Origin: Harmonia axyridis
Taxonomy: Eukaryota > Arthropoda > Insecta > Coleoptera > Coccinellidae
Direction: 5' to 3'
NCBI RefSeq assembly: GCF_914767665.1
Contig: NC_059503.1
Location: 61,150,352 to 61,214,351, forward strand
DNA: 64,000 nt
The translations under genes were made by a program, and so were the position numbers. Below are positions 21,217 through 33,866 of this stretch, in pieces (the first letter of the stretch is position 1; the number at the start of each line of letters is the position of its first letter). Below the pieces are notes generated by a model. It saw only the letters and a program-made list of their open reading frames with translations, made no database searches and was not told the DNA's origin.

Positions 21217-24200
21217 GACCTCAAAAAATTGTAAAAAATTAAAAGTTCCTTCTTGGTAATAATATACCTCTTTTTCTATTGATCTGGTCATGTAGATCAC
21301 GAAAGTTTTTATTTGAGGAGTCTGCGACGAATAGTTTAGGAGATATAACGATTTTGATAGAGAGATTGAATTTTCTCGAATTTTCCTTACCCCGGACCTT
21401 GAAAAATTGTAAAAAATCAAAAGATCTTTCTTGGTAATAAAATACCTCTTTTTCTATTGATCTGTTCACGTAGATCACGAAAGTTTTTATTTGAGGGGTC
21501 TGCGACGAATAGTTTAGGAGATATAACGATTTTTGTAGAGAGATTGAATTTTCTCGAATTTTCCTTACCCCGGACCTTAAAAAATTGTAAAAAATTAAAA
21601 GTTCCTTCTTGGTGATAATATACCTCTTTTTCTATTGATCTGTTCACGTAGATCACGAAAGTTTTCATTTGAGGGGTCTGCGACGAATAGTTTAGGAGAT
21701 ATAACGATTTTTGTAGAGAGATTGAATTTTCTCGAATTTTGCTTACCCCGGACCTTGAAAAATTGTAAAAAATTAAAAGATCTTTCTTGGTAATAAAATA
21801 CCTCTTTTTCTATTGATCTGGTCATGTAGATCACGAAAGTTTTTATATGAGGGGTCTGCGACGAATAGTTTAGGAGATATAACGATTTTTATAGAGAGAT
21901 TGAATTTTCTCGAATTTTCCTTACCCCGGACCTTGAAAAATTGTAAAAAATTAAAAGATCTTTCTTGGTAATAAAATACCTCTTTTTCTATTGATCTGTT
22001 CACGTAGATCACGAAAGTTTTTATTTGAGGGGTCTGCGACGAATAGTTTAGGAGATATAACGATTTTTGTAGAGATTGAATTTTCTCGAATTTTCCTTAC
22101 CCCGGACCTTGAAAAATTGTAAAAAATTTAAAGTTCCTTCTTGGTGATAATATACCTCTTTTTCTATTGATCTGTTCACGTAGATCACGAAAGTTTTTAT
22201 TTGAGGGGTCTGCGACGAATAGTTTAGGAGATATAACGATTTTTGTAGAGAGATTGAATTTTCTCGAATTTTCCTTACCCCGGACCTTAAAAAATTGTGA
22301 AAAATTAAAAGTTCCTTCTTGGTGATAATATACCTCTTTTTCTATTGATCTGTTCACGTAGATCACGAAAGTTTTTATTTGAGGGGTCTGCGACGAATAG
22401 TTTAGGAGATATAACGATTTTTGTAGAGAGATTGAATTTTCTCGAATTTTCCTTACCCCGGACCTTGAAAAATTGTAAAAAATTAAAAGATCTTTTTTGG
22501 TAATAAAATACCTCTTTTTCTATTGATCTGGTCATGTAGATCACGAAAGTTTTTATATGAGGGGTCTGCGACGAATAGTTTAGGAGATATAACGATTTTT
22601 ATAGAGAGATTGAATTTTCTCGAATTTTCCTTACCCCGGACCTTGAAAAATTGTAAAAAATTAAAAGATCTTTCTTGGTAATAAAATACCTCTTTTTCTA
22701 TTGATCTGTTCACGTAGATCACGAAAGTTTTTATATGAGGGGTCTGCGACGAATAGTTTAGGAGATATAACGATTATTGTAGAGAGATTGAATTTTATCG
22801 AATTTTCCTTACCCCGGTCCTTGAAAAATTGTAAAAAATTAAAAGATCTTTCTTGATAATAAAATACCTCTTTTTCTATTGATCTGTTCACGTAGATCAC
22901 GAAAGTTTTTATTTGAGGGGTCTGCGACGAATAGTTTAGGAGATATAACGATTTTTGTAGAGAGATTGAATTTTCTCGAATTTTCCTTACCCCGGACCTT
23001 AAAAAATTGTAAAAAATTAAAAGTTCCTTCTTGGTAATAATATACCTCTTTTTCTATTGATCTGGTCATGTAGATCACGAAAGTTTTTATTTGAGGAGTC
23101 TGCGACGAATAGTTTAGGAGATATAACGATTTTTATAGAGAGATTGAATTTTCTCGAATTTTCCTTACCCCGGACCTTGAAAAATTGTAAAAAATTAAAA
23201 GATCTTTCTTGGTAATAAAATACCTCTTTTTCTATTGATCTGGTCATGTAGATCACGAAAGTTTTTATATGAGGGGTCTGCGACGAATAGTTTAGGAGAT
23301 ATAACGATTTTTATAGAGAGATTGAATTTTCTCGAATTTTCCTTACCCCGGACCTTGAAAAATTGTGAAAAATTGAAAGATCTTTCTTGGTAATAAAATA
23401 CCTCTTTTTCTATTGATCTGTTCACGTAGATCACGAAAGTTTTTATTTGAGGGGTCTGCGACGAATAGTTTAGGAGATATAACGATTTTTGTAGAGAGAT
23501 TGAATTTTCTCGAATTTTCCTTACCCCGGACCTTAAAAAATTGTAAAAAATTAAAAGTTCCTTCTTGGTGGTAATATACCTCTTTTTCTATTGATCTGTT
23601 CACGTAGATCACGAAAGTTTTTATTTGAGGGGTCTGCGACGAATAGTTTAGGAGATATAACGATTTTTGTAGAGAGATTGAATTTTCTCGAATTTTCCTT
23701 ACCCCGGACCTTAAAAAATTGTAAAAAATTAAAAGTTCCTTCTTGGTAATAAAATACCTCTTTTTCTATTGATCTGTTCACGTAGATCACGAAAGTTTTT
23801 ATTTGAGGGGTCTGCGACGAATAGTTTAGGAGATATAACGATTTTTATAGAGAGATTGAATTTTCTCGAATTTTCCTTACCCCGGACCTTAAAAAATTGT
23901 AAAAAATTAAAAGTTCCTTCTTGGTGATAATATACCTCTTTTTCTATTGATCTGTTCACGTAGATCACGAAAGTTTTTATTTGAGGGGTCTGCGACGAAT
24001 AGTTTAGGAGATATAACGATTTTTGTAGAGAGATTGAATTTTCTCGAATTTTCCTTACCCCGGACCTCAAGAAATTGTAAAAAATTAAAAGTTCCTTCTT
24101 GGTGATAATATACCTCTTTTTCTATTGATCTGGTCATGTAGATCACGAAAGTTTTTATTTGAGGAGTCTGCGACGAATAGTTTAGGAGATATAACGATTT

Positions 24201-24774
24201 TTATAGAGAGATTGAATTTTCTCGAATTTTCCTTACCCCGGACCTTGAAAAATTGTAAAAAATTAAAAGATCTTTCTTGGTAATAAAATACCTCTTTTTC
24301 TATTGATCTGTTCACGTAGATCACGAAAGTTTTTATTTGAGGGGTCTGCGACGAATAGTTTAGGAGATATAACGATTTTTGTAGAGAGATTGAATTTTCT
24401 CGAATTTTCCTTACCCCGGACCTTGAAAAATTGTAAAAAATCAAAAGATCTTTCTTGGTAATAAAATACCTCTTTTTCTATTGATCTGGTCATGTAGATC
24501 ACGAAAGTTTTTATTTGAGAGGTCTGCGACGAATAGTTTAGGAGATATAACGATTTTTATAGAGAGATTGAATTTTCTCGAATTTTCCTTACCCCGGACC
24601 TTGAAAAATTGTAAAAAATTAAAAGATCTTTCTTGGTAATAAAATACCTCTTTTTCTATTGATCTGTTCACGTAGATCACGAAAGTTTTTATTTGAGGGG
24701 TCTGCGACGAATAGTTTAGGAGATATAACGATTTTTGTAGAGAGATTGAATTTTCTCGAATTTTCCTTACCCCG
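21217..24774 (+). repeat. S block, 20 units
   Basis: The unit at 21929 is 176 bp ('tttgtagagattg'); the others are 178 bp. The first unit has the rare 'cgattttgatag', shared with 28015. Confidence 0.93.
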
Positions 24775-26094
24775 GACCTTAAAAAATTGTAAAAAATTAA
24801 AAGTTCCTTCTTGGTGATAATATACCTCTTTTTCTATTGATCTGTTCACGTAGATCACGAAAGTTTTTATATGAGGGGTCTGCGACGAATAGTTTAGGAG
24901 ATATAACGATTTTTATAGAGAGATTGAATTTTTACGGTTTTTTCCAAAAATTTCGACTTCAAATTTTTCCCAAACCATGGGGACTACGGAAAATCGGTAA
25001 GCAGAGTTGGTATTGGCAGTTCATGATTATTCGAATTCCACTCACGAATGACAATATTTGAGTCGAAGAATTTTCTCGAATTTTCTCGAATTTTCCTTAC
25101 CCCGGACCTTAAAAAATTGTAAAAAATTAAAAGTTCCTTCTTGGTAATAATATACCTCTTTTTCTATTGATCTGGTCACGTAGATCACGAAAGTTTTTAT
25201 TTGAGGGGTTTGCGACGAATAGTTTAGGAGATATAACGATTTTTGTAGAGAGATTGAATTTTTACGGTTTTTTCCAAAAATTTCGAATTCAAATTTCTCC
25301 TAAACTATGGGGACTACGGAAAATCGGTAAGCAGAGTTGGTATTGGCAGTTCATGGTTATTCGAATCCCACTCTCGCCTGACAATATTTGAGTCGAAAAA
25401 TTTTCTCGAATTTTCTCGAATTTTCCTTACCCCGGACCTTAAAAAATTGTAAAAAATTTAAAGTTCCTTCTTGGTGATAATATACCTCTTTTTCTATTGA
25501 TCTGTTCACGTAGATCACGAAAGTTTTTATATGAGGGGTCTGCGACGAATAGTTTAGGAGATATAACGATTTTTATAGAGAGATTGAATTTTTACGGTTT
25601 TTTCCAAAAATTTCGACTTCAAATTTTTCCCAAACTATGGGGACTACGGAAAATCGGTAAGCAGAGTTGGTATTGGCAGTTCATGATTATTCGAATTCCA
25701 CTCACGAATGACAATATTTGAGTCGAAGAATTTTCTCGAATTTTCTCGAATTTTCCTTACCCCGGACCTTAAAAAATTGTAAAAAATTAAAAGTTCCTTC
25801 TTGGTAATAATATACCTCTTTTTCTATTGATCTGGTCACGTAGATCACGAAAGTTTTTATTTGAGGGGTTTGCGACGAATAGTTTAGGAGATATAACGAT
25901 TTTTGTAGAGAGATTGAATTTTTACGGTTTTTTCCAAAAATTTCGAATTCAAATTTCTCCTAAACTATGGGGACTACGGAAAATCGGTAAGCAGAGTTGG
26001 TATTGGCAGTTCATGGTTATTCGAATCCCACTCTCGCCTGACAATATTTGAGTCGAAAAATTTTCTCGAATTTTCTCGAATTTTCCTTACCCCG
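24775..26094 (+). repeat. L cluster, 4 units (L1-L2-L1-L2)
   Basis: Copy B counterpart of 18333-19652, offset 6,442 bp, including the 'cccaaaccatgg' variant in its first unit. Confidence 0.94.
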
Positions 26095-27696
26095 GACCTT
26101 AAAAAATTGTAAAAAATTAAAAGTTCCTTCTTGGTAATAATATACCTCTTTTTCTATTGATCTGGTCATGTAGATCACGAAAGTTTTTATTAGAGGAGTC
26201 TGCGACGAATAGTTTAGGAGATATAACGATTTTTATAGAGAGATTGAATTTTCTCGAATTTTCCTTACCCCGGACCTTGAAAAATTGTAAAAAATTAAAA
26301 GATCTTTCTTGGTAATAAAATACCTCTTTTTCTATTGATCTGTTCACGGAGATCACGAAAGTTTTTATTTGAGGGGTCTGCGACGAATAGTTTAGGAGAT
26401 ATAACGATTTTTGTAGAGAGATTGAATTTTCTCGAATTTTCCTTACCCCGGACCTTGAAAAATTGTAAAAAATTAAAAGATCTTTCTTGGTAATAAAATA
26501 CCTCTTTTTCTATTGATCTGGTCATGTTGATCGCGAAAGTTTTTATTTGAGGAGTCTGCGACGAATAGTTTAGGAGATATAACGATTTTTATAGAGAGAT
26601 TGAATTTTCTCGAATTTTCCTTACCCCGGACCTTGAAAAATTGTAAAAAATTAAAAGATCTTTCTTGGTAATAAAATACCTCTTTTCCTATTGATCTGTT
26701 CACGTAGATCACGAAAGTTTTTATTTGAGAGGTCTGCGACGAATAGTTTAGGAGATATAACGATTTTTATAGAGAGATTGAATTTTCTCGAATTTTCCTT
26801 ACCCCGGACCTTGAAAAATTGTAAAAAATTTAAAGATCTTTCTTGGTAATAAAATACCTCTTTTTCTATTGATCTGTTCACGTAGATCACGAAAGTTTTT
26901 ATTTGAGGGGTCTGCGACGAATAGTTTAGGAGATATAACGATTTTTGTAGAGAGATTGAATTTTCTCGAATTTTCCTTACCCCGGACCTTAAAAAATTGT
27001 AAAAAATTAAAAGTTCCTTCTTGGTGATAATATACCTCTTTTTCTATTGATCTGTACACGTAGATCACGAAAGTTTTTATTTGAGGGGTCTGCGACGAAT
27101 AGTTTAGGAGATATAACGATTTTTGTAGAGAGATTGAATTTTCTCGAATTTTCCTTACCCCGGACCTTAAAAAATTGTAAAAAATTAAAAGTTCCTTCTT
27201 GGTGATAATATACCTCTTTTTCTATTGATCTGTTCACGTAGATCACGAAAGTTTTTATTTGAGGGGTCTGCGACGAAAAGTTTAGGAGATATAACGATTT
27301 TTGTAGAGAGATTGAATTTTCTCGAATTTTCCTTACCCCGGACCTTGAAAAATTGTAAAAAATTAAAAGATCTTTCTTGGTAATAAAATACTTCTTTTTC
27401 TATTGATCTGGTCATGTAGATCACGAAAGTTTTTATATGAGGGGTCTGCGACGAATAGTTTAGGAGATATAACGATTTTTGTAGAGAGATTGAATTTTAT
27501 CGAATTTTCCTTACCCCGGACCTTAAAAAATTGTAAAAAATTAAAAGTTCCTTCTTGGTAATAAAATACCTCTTTTTCTATTGATCTGTTCACGTAGATC
27601 ACGAAAGTTTTTATTTGAGGGGTCTGCGACGAATAGTTTAGGAGATATAACGATTTTTGTAGAGAGATTGAATTTTCTCGAATTTTCCTTACCCCG
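26095..27696 (+). repeat. S block, 9 units
   Basis: Two units (26451 and 26629) are extra compared with copy A. The unit at 26273 carries 'gttgatcgcg' at the end of its frame into 26451, and the 'tcacggagatc' marker precedes it. Confidence 0.92.
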
Positions 27697-28014
27697 GACC
27701 TTAAAAAATTGTAAAATTAAAAGTTCCTTCTTGGTAATAATATACCTCTTTTTCTATTGATCTGGTCATGTAGATCACGAAAGTTTTTATTTGAGGGGTT
27801 TGCGACGAATAGTTTAGGAGATATAACGATTTTTGTAGAGAGATTGAATTTTTACGGTTTTTTCCAAAAATTTCGAATTCAAATTTCTCCTAAACTATGG
27901 GGACTACGGAAAATCGGTAAGCAGAGTTGGTATTGGCAGTTCATGATTATTCGAATTCCACTCACGAATGACAATATTTGAGTCGAAGAATTTTCTCGAA
28001 TTTTCCTTACCCCG
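27697..28014 (+). repeat. Hybrid L unit, 318 bp
   Basis: Same hybrid and same 2-bp deletion as the unit at 20899. Confidence 0.92.
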
Positions 28015-28370
28015 GACCTCAAAAAATTGTAAAAAATTAAAAGTTCCTTCTTGGTAATAATATACCTCTTTTTCTATTGATCTGGTCATGTAGATCACGA
28101 AAGTTTTTATTTGAGGAGTCTGCGACGAATAGTTTAGGAGATATAACGATTTTGATAGAGAGATTGAATTTTCTCGAATTTTCCTTACCCCGGACCTTGA
28201 AAAATTGTAAAAAATCAAAAGATCTTTCTTGGTAATAAAATACCTCTTTTTCTATTGATCTGTTCACGTAGATCACGAAAGTTTTTATTTGAGGGGTCTG
28301 CGACGAATAGTTTAGGAGATATAACGATTTTTGTAGAGAGATTGAATTTTCTCGAATTTTCCTTAGCCCG
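28015..28370 (+). repeat. S block, 2 units
   Basis: Units at 28015 and 28193. The second ends 'ccttagcccg'. Confidence 0.93.
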
Positions 28371-29020
28371 GACCTTAAAAAATTGTAAAAAATTAAAAGT
28401 TCCTTCTTGGTGATAATATACCTCTTTTTCTATTGATCTGTTCACGTAGATCACGAAAGTTTTTATATGAGGGGTCTGCGACGAATAGTTTAGGAGATAT
28501 AACGATTTTTATAGAGAGATTGAATTTTTACGGTTTTTTCCAAAAATTTCGACTTCAAATTTTTCCTAAACTATGGGGACTACGGAAAATCGGTAAGCAG
28601 AGTTGGTATTGGCAGTTCATGATTATTCGAATTCCACTCACGAATGACAATATTTGAGTCGAAGAATTTTCTCGAATTTTCTCGAATTTTCCTTACCCCG
28701 GACCTTAAAAAATTGTAAAAAATTAAAAGTTCCTTCTTGGTAATAATATACCTCTTTTTCTATTGATCTGGTCACGTAGATCACGAAAGTTTTTATTTGA
28801 GGGGTTTGCGACGAATAGTTTAGGAGATATAACGATTTTTGTAGAGAGATTGAATTTTTACGGTTTTTTCCAAAAATTTCGACTTCAAATTTCTCCTAAA
28901 CTATGGGGACTACGGAAAATCGGTAAGCAGAGTTGGTATTGGCAGTTCATGATTATTCGAATTCCACTCACGAATGACAATATTTGAGTCGAAGAATTTT
29001 CTCGAATTTTCCTTACCCCG
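28371..29020 (+). repeat. L cluster, L1 (330 bp) then L1-like hybrid (320 bp)
   Basis: The second unit has the L2 'ggggtttgcg' start but an L1 insert ('gacttc', 'cacgaatgac'). A related hybrid is at 45789. Confidence 0.92.
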
Positions 29021-30800
29021 GACCTTAAAAAATTGTAAAAAATTAAAAGTTCCTTCTTGGTGATAATATACCTCTTTTTCTATTGATCTGGTCATGTAGA
29101 TCACGAAAGTTTTTATTCGAGGAGTCTGCGACGAATAGTTTAGGAGATATAACGATTTTTATAGAGAGATTGAATTTTCTCGAATTTTCCTTACCCCGGA
29201 CCTTGAAAAATTGTAAAAAATTAAAAGATCTTTCTTGGTAATAAAATACCTCTTTTTCTATTGATCTGTTCACGGAGATCACGAAAGTTTTTATTTGAGG
29301 GGTCTGCGACGAATAGTTTAGGAGATATAACGATTTTTGTAGAGAGATTGAATTTTCTCGAATTTTCCTTACCCCGGACCTTGAAAAATTGTAAAAAATT
29401 AAAAGATCTTTCTTGGTAATAAAATACCTCTTTTTCTATTGATCTGGTCATGTTGATCGCGAAAGTTTTTATTTGAGGAGTCTGCGACGAATAGTTTAGG
29501 AGATATAACGATTTTTATAGAGAGATTGAATTTTCTCGAATTTTCCTTACCCCGGACCTTGAAAAATTGTAAAAAATTAAAAGATCTTTCTTGGTAATAA
29601 AATACCTCTTTTTCTATTGATCTGTTCACGTAGATCACGAAAGTTTTTATTTGAGGGGTCTGCGACGAATAGTTTAGGAGATATAACGATTTTTGTAGAG
29701 AGATTGAATTTTCTCGAATTTTCCTTACCCCGGACCTTGAAAAATTGTAAAAAATTAAAAGATCTTTCTTGGTAATAAAATACCTCTTTTTCTATTGATC
29801 TGGTCATGTTGATCGCGAAAGTTTTTATTTGAGGAGTCTGCGACGAATAGTTTAGGAGATATAACGATTTTTATAGAGAGATTGAATTTTCTCGAATTTT
29901 CCTTACCCCGGACCTTGAAAAATTGTAAAAAATTAAAAGATCTTTCTTGGTAATAAAATACCTCTTTTTCTATTGATCTGTTCACGTAGATCACGAAAGT
30001 TTTTATTTGAGGGGTCTGCGACGAATAGTTTAGGAGATATAACGATTTTTGTAGAGAGATTGAATTTTCTCGAATTTTCCTTACCCCGGACCTTGAAAAA
30101 TTGTAAAAAATTAAAAGATCTTTCTTGGTGATAAAATACCTCTTTTTCTATTGATCTGTTCACGTAGATCACGAAAGTTTTTATTTGAGGGGTCGGCGAC
30201 GAATAGTTTAGGAGATATAACGATTTTTGTAGAGAGATTGAATTTTCTCGAATTTTCCTTACCCCGGACCTTAAAAAATTGTAAAAAATTAAAAGTTCCT
30301 TCTTGGTGATGATATACCTCTTCTTCTATTGATCTGGTCATGTAGATCACGAAAGTTTTTATTTGAGGAGTCTGCGACGAATAGTTTAGGAGATATAACG
30401 ATTTTTATAGAGAGATTGAATTTTCTCGAATTTTCCTTACCCTGGACCTTGAAAAATTGTAAAAAATTTAAAGATCTTTCTTGGTAATGAAATACCTCTT
30501 TTTCTATTGATCTGTTCACGTAGATCACGAAAGTTTTTATTTGAGGGGTCTGCGACGAATAGTTTAGGAGATATAACGATTTTTGTAGAGAGATTGATTT
30601 TTCTCGAATTGTCCTTACCCCGGACCTTGAAAAATTGTAAAAAATTAAAAGATCTTTCTTGGTAATAAAATACCTCTTTTTCTATTGATCTGGTCATGTA
30701 GATCACGAAGGTTTTTATTTAAGAGGTCTGCGACGAATAGTTTAGGAGATATAACGATTTTTATAGAGAGATTGAATTTTCTCGAATTTTCCTTACCCCG
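29021..30800 (+). repeat. S block, 10 units, strict dimer alternation
   Basis: It starts with the marker 'ttattcgagg'. Units 29199-30088 alternate gttcacgt and ggtcatgt subtypes as 356-bp dimers; the ggtcatgt units at 29377 and 29733 carry 'gttgatcgcg', which breaks the dyad. Confidence 0.92.
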
Positions 30801-31426
30801 GACCTTAAAAAATTGTAAAAAATTAAAAGTTCCTTCTTGGTGATAATATACGTAGATCACGAAAGTTTTTATATGAGGGGTCTGCGACGAATAGTTTAGG
30901 AGATATAACGATTTTTATAGAGAGATTGAATTTTTACGGTTTTTTCCAAAAATTTCGACTTCAAATTTTTCCCAAACTATGGGGACTACGGAAAATCGGT
31001 AAGCAGAGTTGGTATTGGCAGTTCATGATTATTCGAATTCCACTCACGAATGACAATATTTGAGTCGAAGAATTTTCTCGAATTTTCCTTACCCCGGACC
31101 TTTAAAAATTGTAAAAAATTAAAAGTTCCTTCTTGGTAATAATATACCTCTTTTTCTATTGATCTGGTCACGTAGATCACGAAAGTTTTTATTTGAGGGG
31201 TTTGCGACGAATAGTTTAGGAGATATAACGATTTTTGTAGAGAGATTGAATTTTTACGGTTTTTTCCAAAAATTTCGAATTCAAATTTCTCCTAAACTAT
31301 GGGGACTACAGAAAATCGGTAAGCAGAGTTGGTATTGGCAGTTCATGGTTATTCGAATCCCACTCTCGCCTGACAATATTTGAGTCGAAAAATTTTCTCG
31401 AATTTTCTCGAATTTTCCTTACCCCG
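30801..31426 (+). repeat. L cluster, L1 with 24-bp deletion (296 bp) then L2
   Basis: At 30,850 the sequence reads 'tatacgtagatc'. The pyrimidine stretch and the left half of the dyad, 24 bp, are missing. Confidence 0.92.
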
Positions 31427-33206
31427 GACCTTAAAAAATTGTAAAAAATTAAAAGTTCCTTCTTGGTAATAATATACCTCTTTTTCTATTGATCTGGTCA
31501 TGTAGATCACGAAAGTTTTTATTTGAGGAGTCTGCGACGAATAGTTTAGGAGATATAACGATTTTTATAGAGAGATTGAATTTTCTCGAATTTTCCTTAC
31601 CCCGGACCTTGAAAAATTGTAAAAAATTAAAAGATCTTTCTTGGTAATAAAATACCTCTTTTTCTATTGATCTGGTTATGTAAATCACGAAAGTTTTTAT
31701 ATGAGGGGTCTGCGACGAATAGTTTAGGAGATATAACGATTTTTATAGAGAGATTGAATTTTCTCGAATTTTCCTTACCCCGGACCTTGAAAAATTGTGA
31801 AAAATTGAAAGATCTTTCTTGGTAATAAAATACCTCTTTTTCTATTGATCTGTTCACGTAGATCACGAAAGTTTTTATTTGAGGGGTCTGCGACGAATAG
31901 TTTAGGAGATATAACGATTTTTGTAGAGAGATTGAATTTTCTCGAATTTTCCTTACCCCGGACCTTAAAAAATTGTAAAAAATTAAAAGTTCCTTCTTGG
32001 TGATAATATACCTCTTTTTCTATTGATCTGTTCACGTAGATCACGAAAGTTTTTATTTAAGGGGTCTGCGACGAATAGTTTAGGAGATATAACGATTTTT
32101 GTAGAGAGATTGAATTTTCTCGAATTTTCCTTACCCCGGACCTTAAAAAATTGTAAAAAATTAAAAGTTCCTTCTTGGTTATAAAATACCTCTTTTTCTA
32201 TTGATCTGTTCACGTAGATCACGAAAGTTTTTATTTGAGGGGTCTGCGACGAATAGTTTAGGAGATATAACGATTTTTGTAGAGAGATTGAATTTTCTCG
32301 AATTTTCCTTACCCCGGACCTTGAAAAATTGTAAAAAATTGAAAGATCTTTCTTGGTAATAAAATACCTCTTTTTCCATTGATCTGTTCACGTGGATCAC
32401 GAAAGTTTTTATTTGAGGGGTCTGCGACGAATAGTTTAGGAGATATAACGATTTTTGTAGAGAGATTGAATTTTCTCGAATTTTCCTTACCCCGGACCTT
32501 AAAAAATTGTAAAAAATTAAAAGTTCCTTCTTGGTGATAATATACCTCTTTTTCTATTGATCTGGTCATGTAGATCACGAAAGTTTTTATTTGAGGAGTC
32601 TGCGACGAATAGTTTAGGAGATATAACGATTTTTATAGAGAGATTGAATTTTCTCGAATTTTCCTTACCCCGGACCTTGAAAAATTGTAAAAAATTAAAA
32701 GATCTTTCTTGGTAATAAAATACCTCTTTTTCTATTGATCTGTTCACGTAGATCACGAAAGTTTTTATTTGAGTGGTCTGCGACGAATAGTTTAGGAGAT
32801 ATAACGATTTTTGTAGAGAGATTGAATTTTCTCGAATTTTCCTTACCCCGGACCTTGAAAAATTGTAAAAAATTAAAAGATCTTTCTTGGTAATAAAATA
32901 CCTCTTTTTCTATTGATCTGGTCATGTAGATCACGAAAGTTTTTATTTGAGAGGTCTGCGACGAATAGTTTAGGAGATATAACGATTTTTATAGAGAGAT
33001 TGAATTTTCTCGAATTTTCCTTACCCCGGACCTTGAAAAATTGTAAAAAATTAAAAGATCTTTCTTGGTAATAAAATACCTCTTTTTCTATTGATCTGTT
33101 CACGTAGATCACGAAAGTTTTTATTTGAGGGGTCTGCAACGAATAGTTTAGGAGATATAACGATTTTTGTAGAGAGATTGAATTTTCTCGAATTTTCCTT
33201 ACCCCG
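31427..33206 (+). repeat. S block, 10 units
   Basis: Corresponds with 47516 onward at an offset of 16,089 bp and also with 14417 onward. 'ctggttatgtaaatc' near 31,675 is a rare dyad variant. Confidence 0.92.
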
Positions 33207-33866
33207 GACCTTAAAAAATTGTAAAAAATTAAAAGTTCCTTCTTGGTGATAATATACCTCTTTTTCTATTGATCTGTTCACGTAGATCACGAAAGTTTTT
33301 ATATGAGGGGTCTGCGACGAATAGTTTAGGAGATATAACGATTTTTATAGAGAGATTGAATTTTTACGGTTTTTTCCAAAAATTTCGACTTCAAATTTCT
33401 CCTAAACTATGGGGACTACGGAAAATCGGTAAGCAGAGTTGGTATTAGCAGTTCATGATTATTCGAATTCCACTCACGAATGACAATATTTGAGTCGAAG
33501 AATTTTCTCGAATTTTCTCGAATTTTCCTTACCCCGGACCTTAAAAAATTGTAAAAAATTAAAAGTTCCTTCTTGGTAATAATATACCTCTTTTTCTATT
33601 GATCTGGTCACGTAGATCACGAAAGTTTTTATTTGAGGGGTTTGCGACGAATAGTTTAGGAGATATAACGATTTTTGTAGAGAGATTGAATTTTTACGGT
33701 TTTTTCCAAAAATTTCGAATTCAAATTTCTCCTAAACTATGGGGACTACGGAAAATCGATAAGCAGAGTTGGTATTGGCAGTTCATGGTTATTCGAATCC
33801 CACATGCGCCTGACAATATTTGAGTCGAAAAATTTTCTCGAATTTTCTCGAATTTTCCTTACCCCG
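33207..33866 (+). repeat. L cluster, L1 then L2
   Basis: The L1 has 'ggtattagcag'. The L2 has 'cccacatgcgcctgac', a four-base difference from the usual L2 end. Confidence 0.93.

Larger units (their letters stand above)
12638..21394 (+). repeat. Large higher-order repeat, copy A (8,757 bp)
   Basis: Corresponds unit by unit with 21395 onward. Offsets are 8,757 bp (12638-13171), 8,578 bp (13527-15484), 6,442 bp (17799-19830) and 6,798 bp (20009-21394). The offset changes are whole numbers of units: A has 12 extra S units within 15485-17798 and one extra near 13172-13526, and lacks two S units present in B. Confidence 0.88.
21395..28192 (+). repeat. Large higher-order repeat, copy B (6,798 bp)
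   Basis: Second copy of the A block. The size difference of 1,959 bp equals 12x178 + 179 - 356. Private variants are shared at equivalent places, for example 'accccggtcc', 'cttgataataaaatacc', 'ggtggtaatatacc' and the 318-bp L unit. A third copy begins at 28193 but departs after about one unit. Confidence 0.88.
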
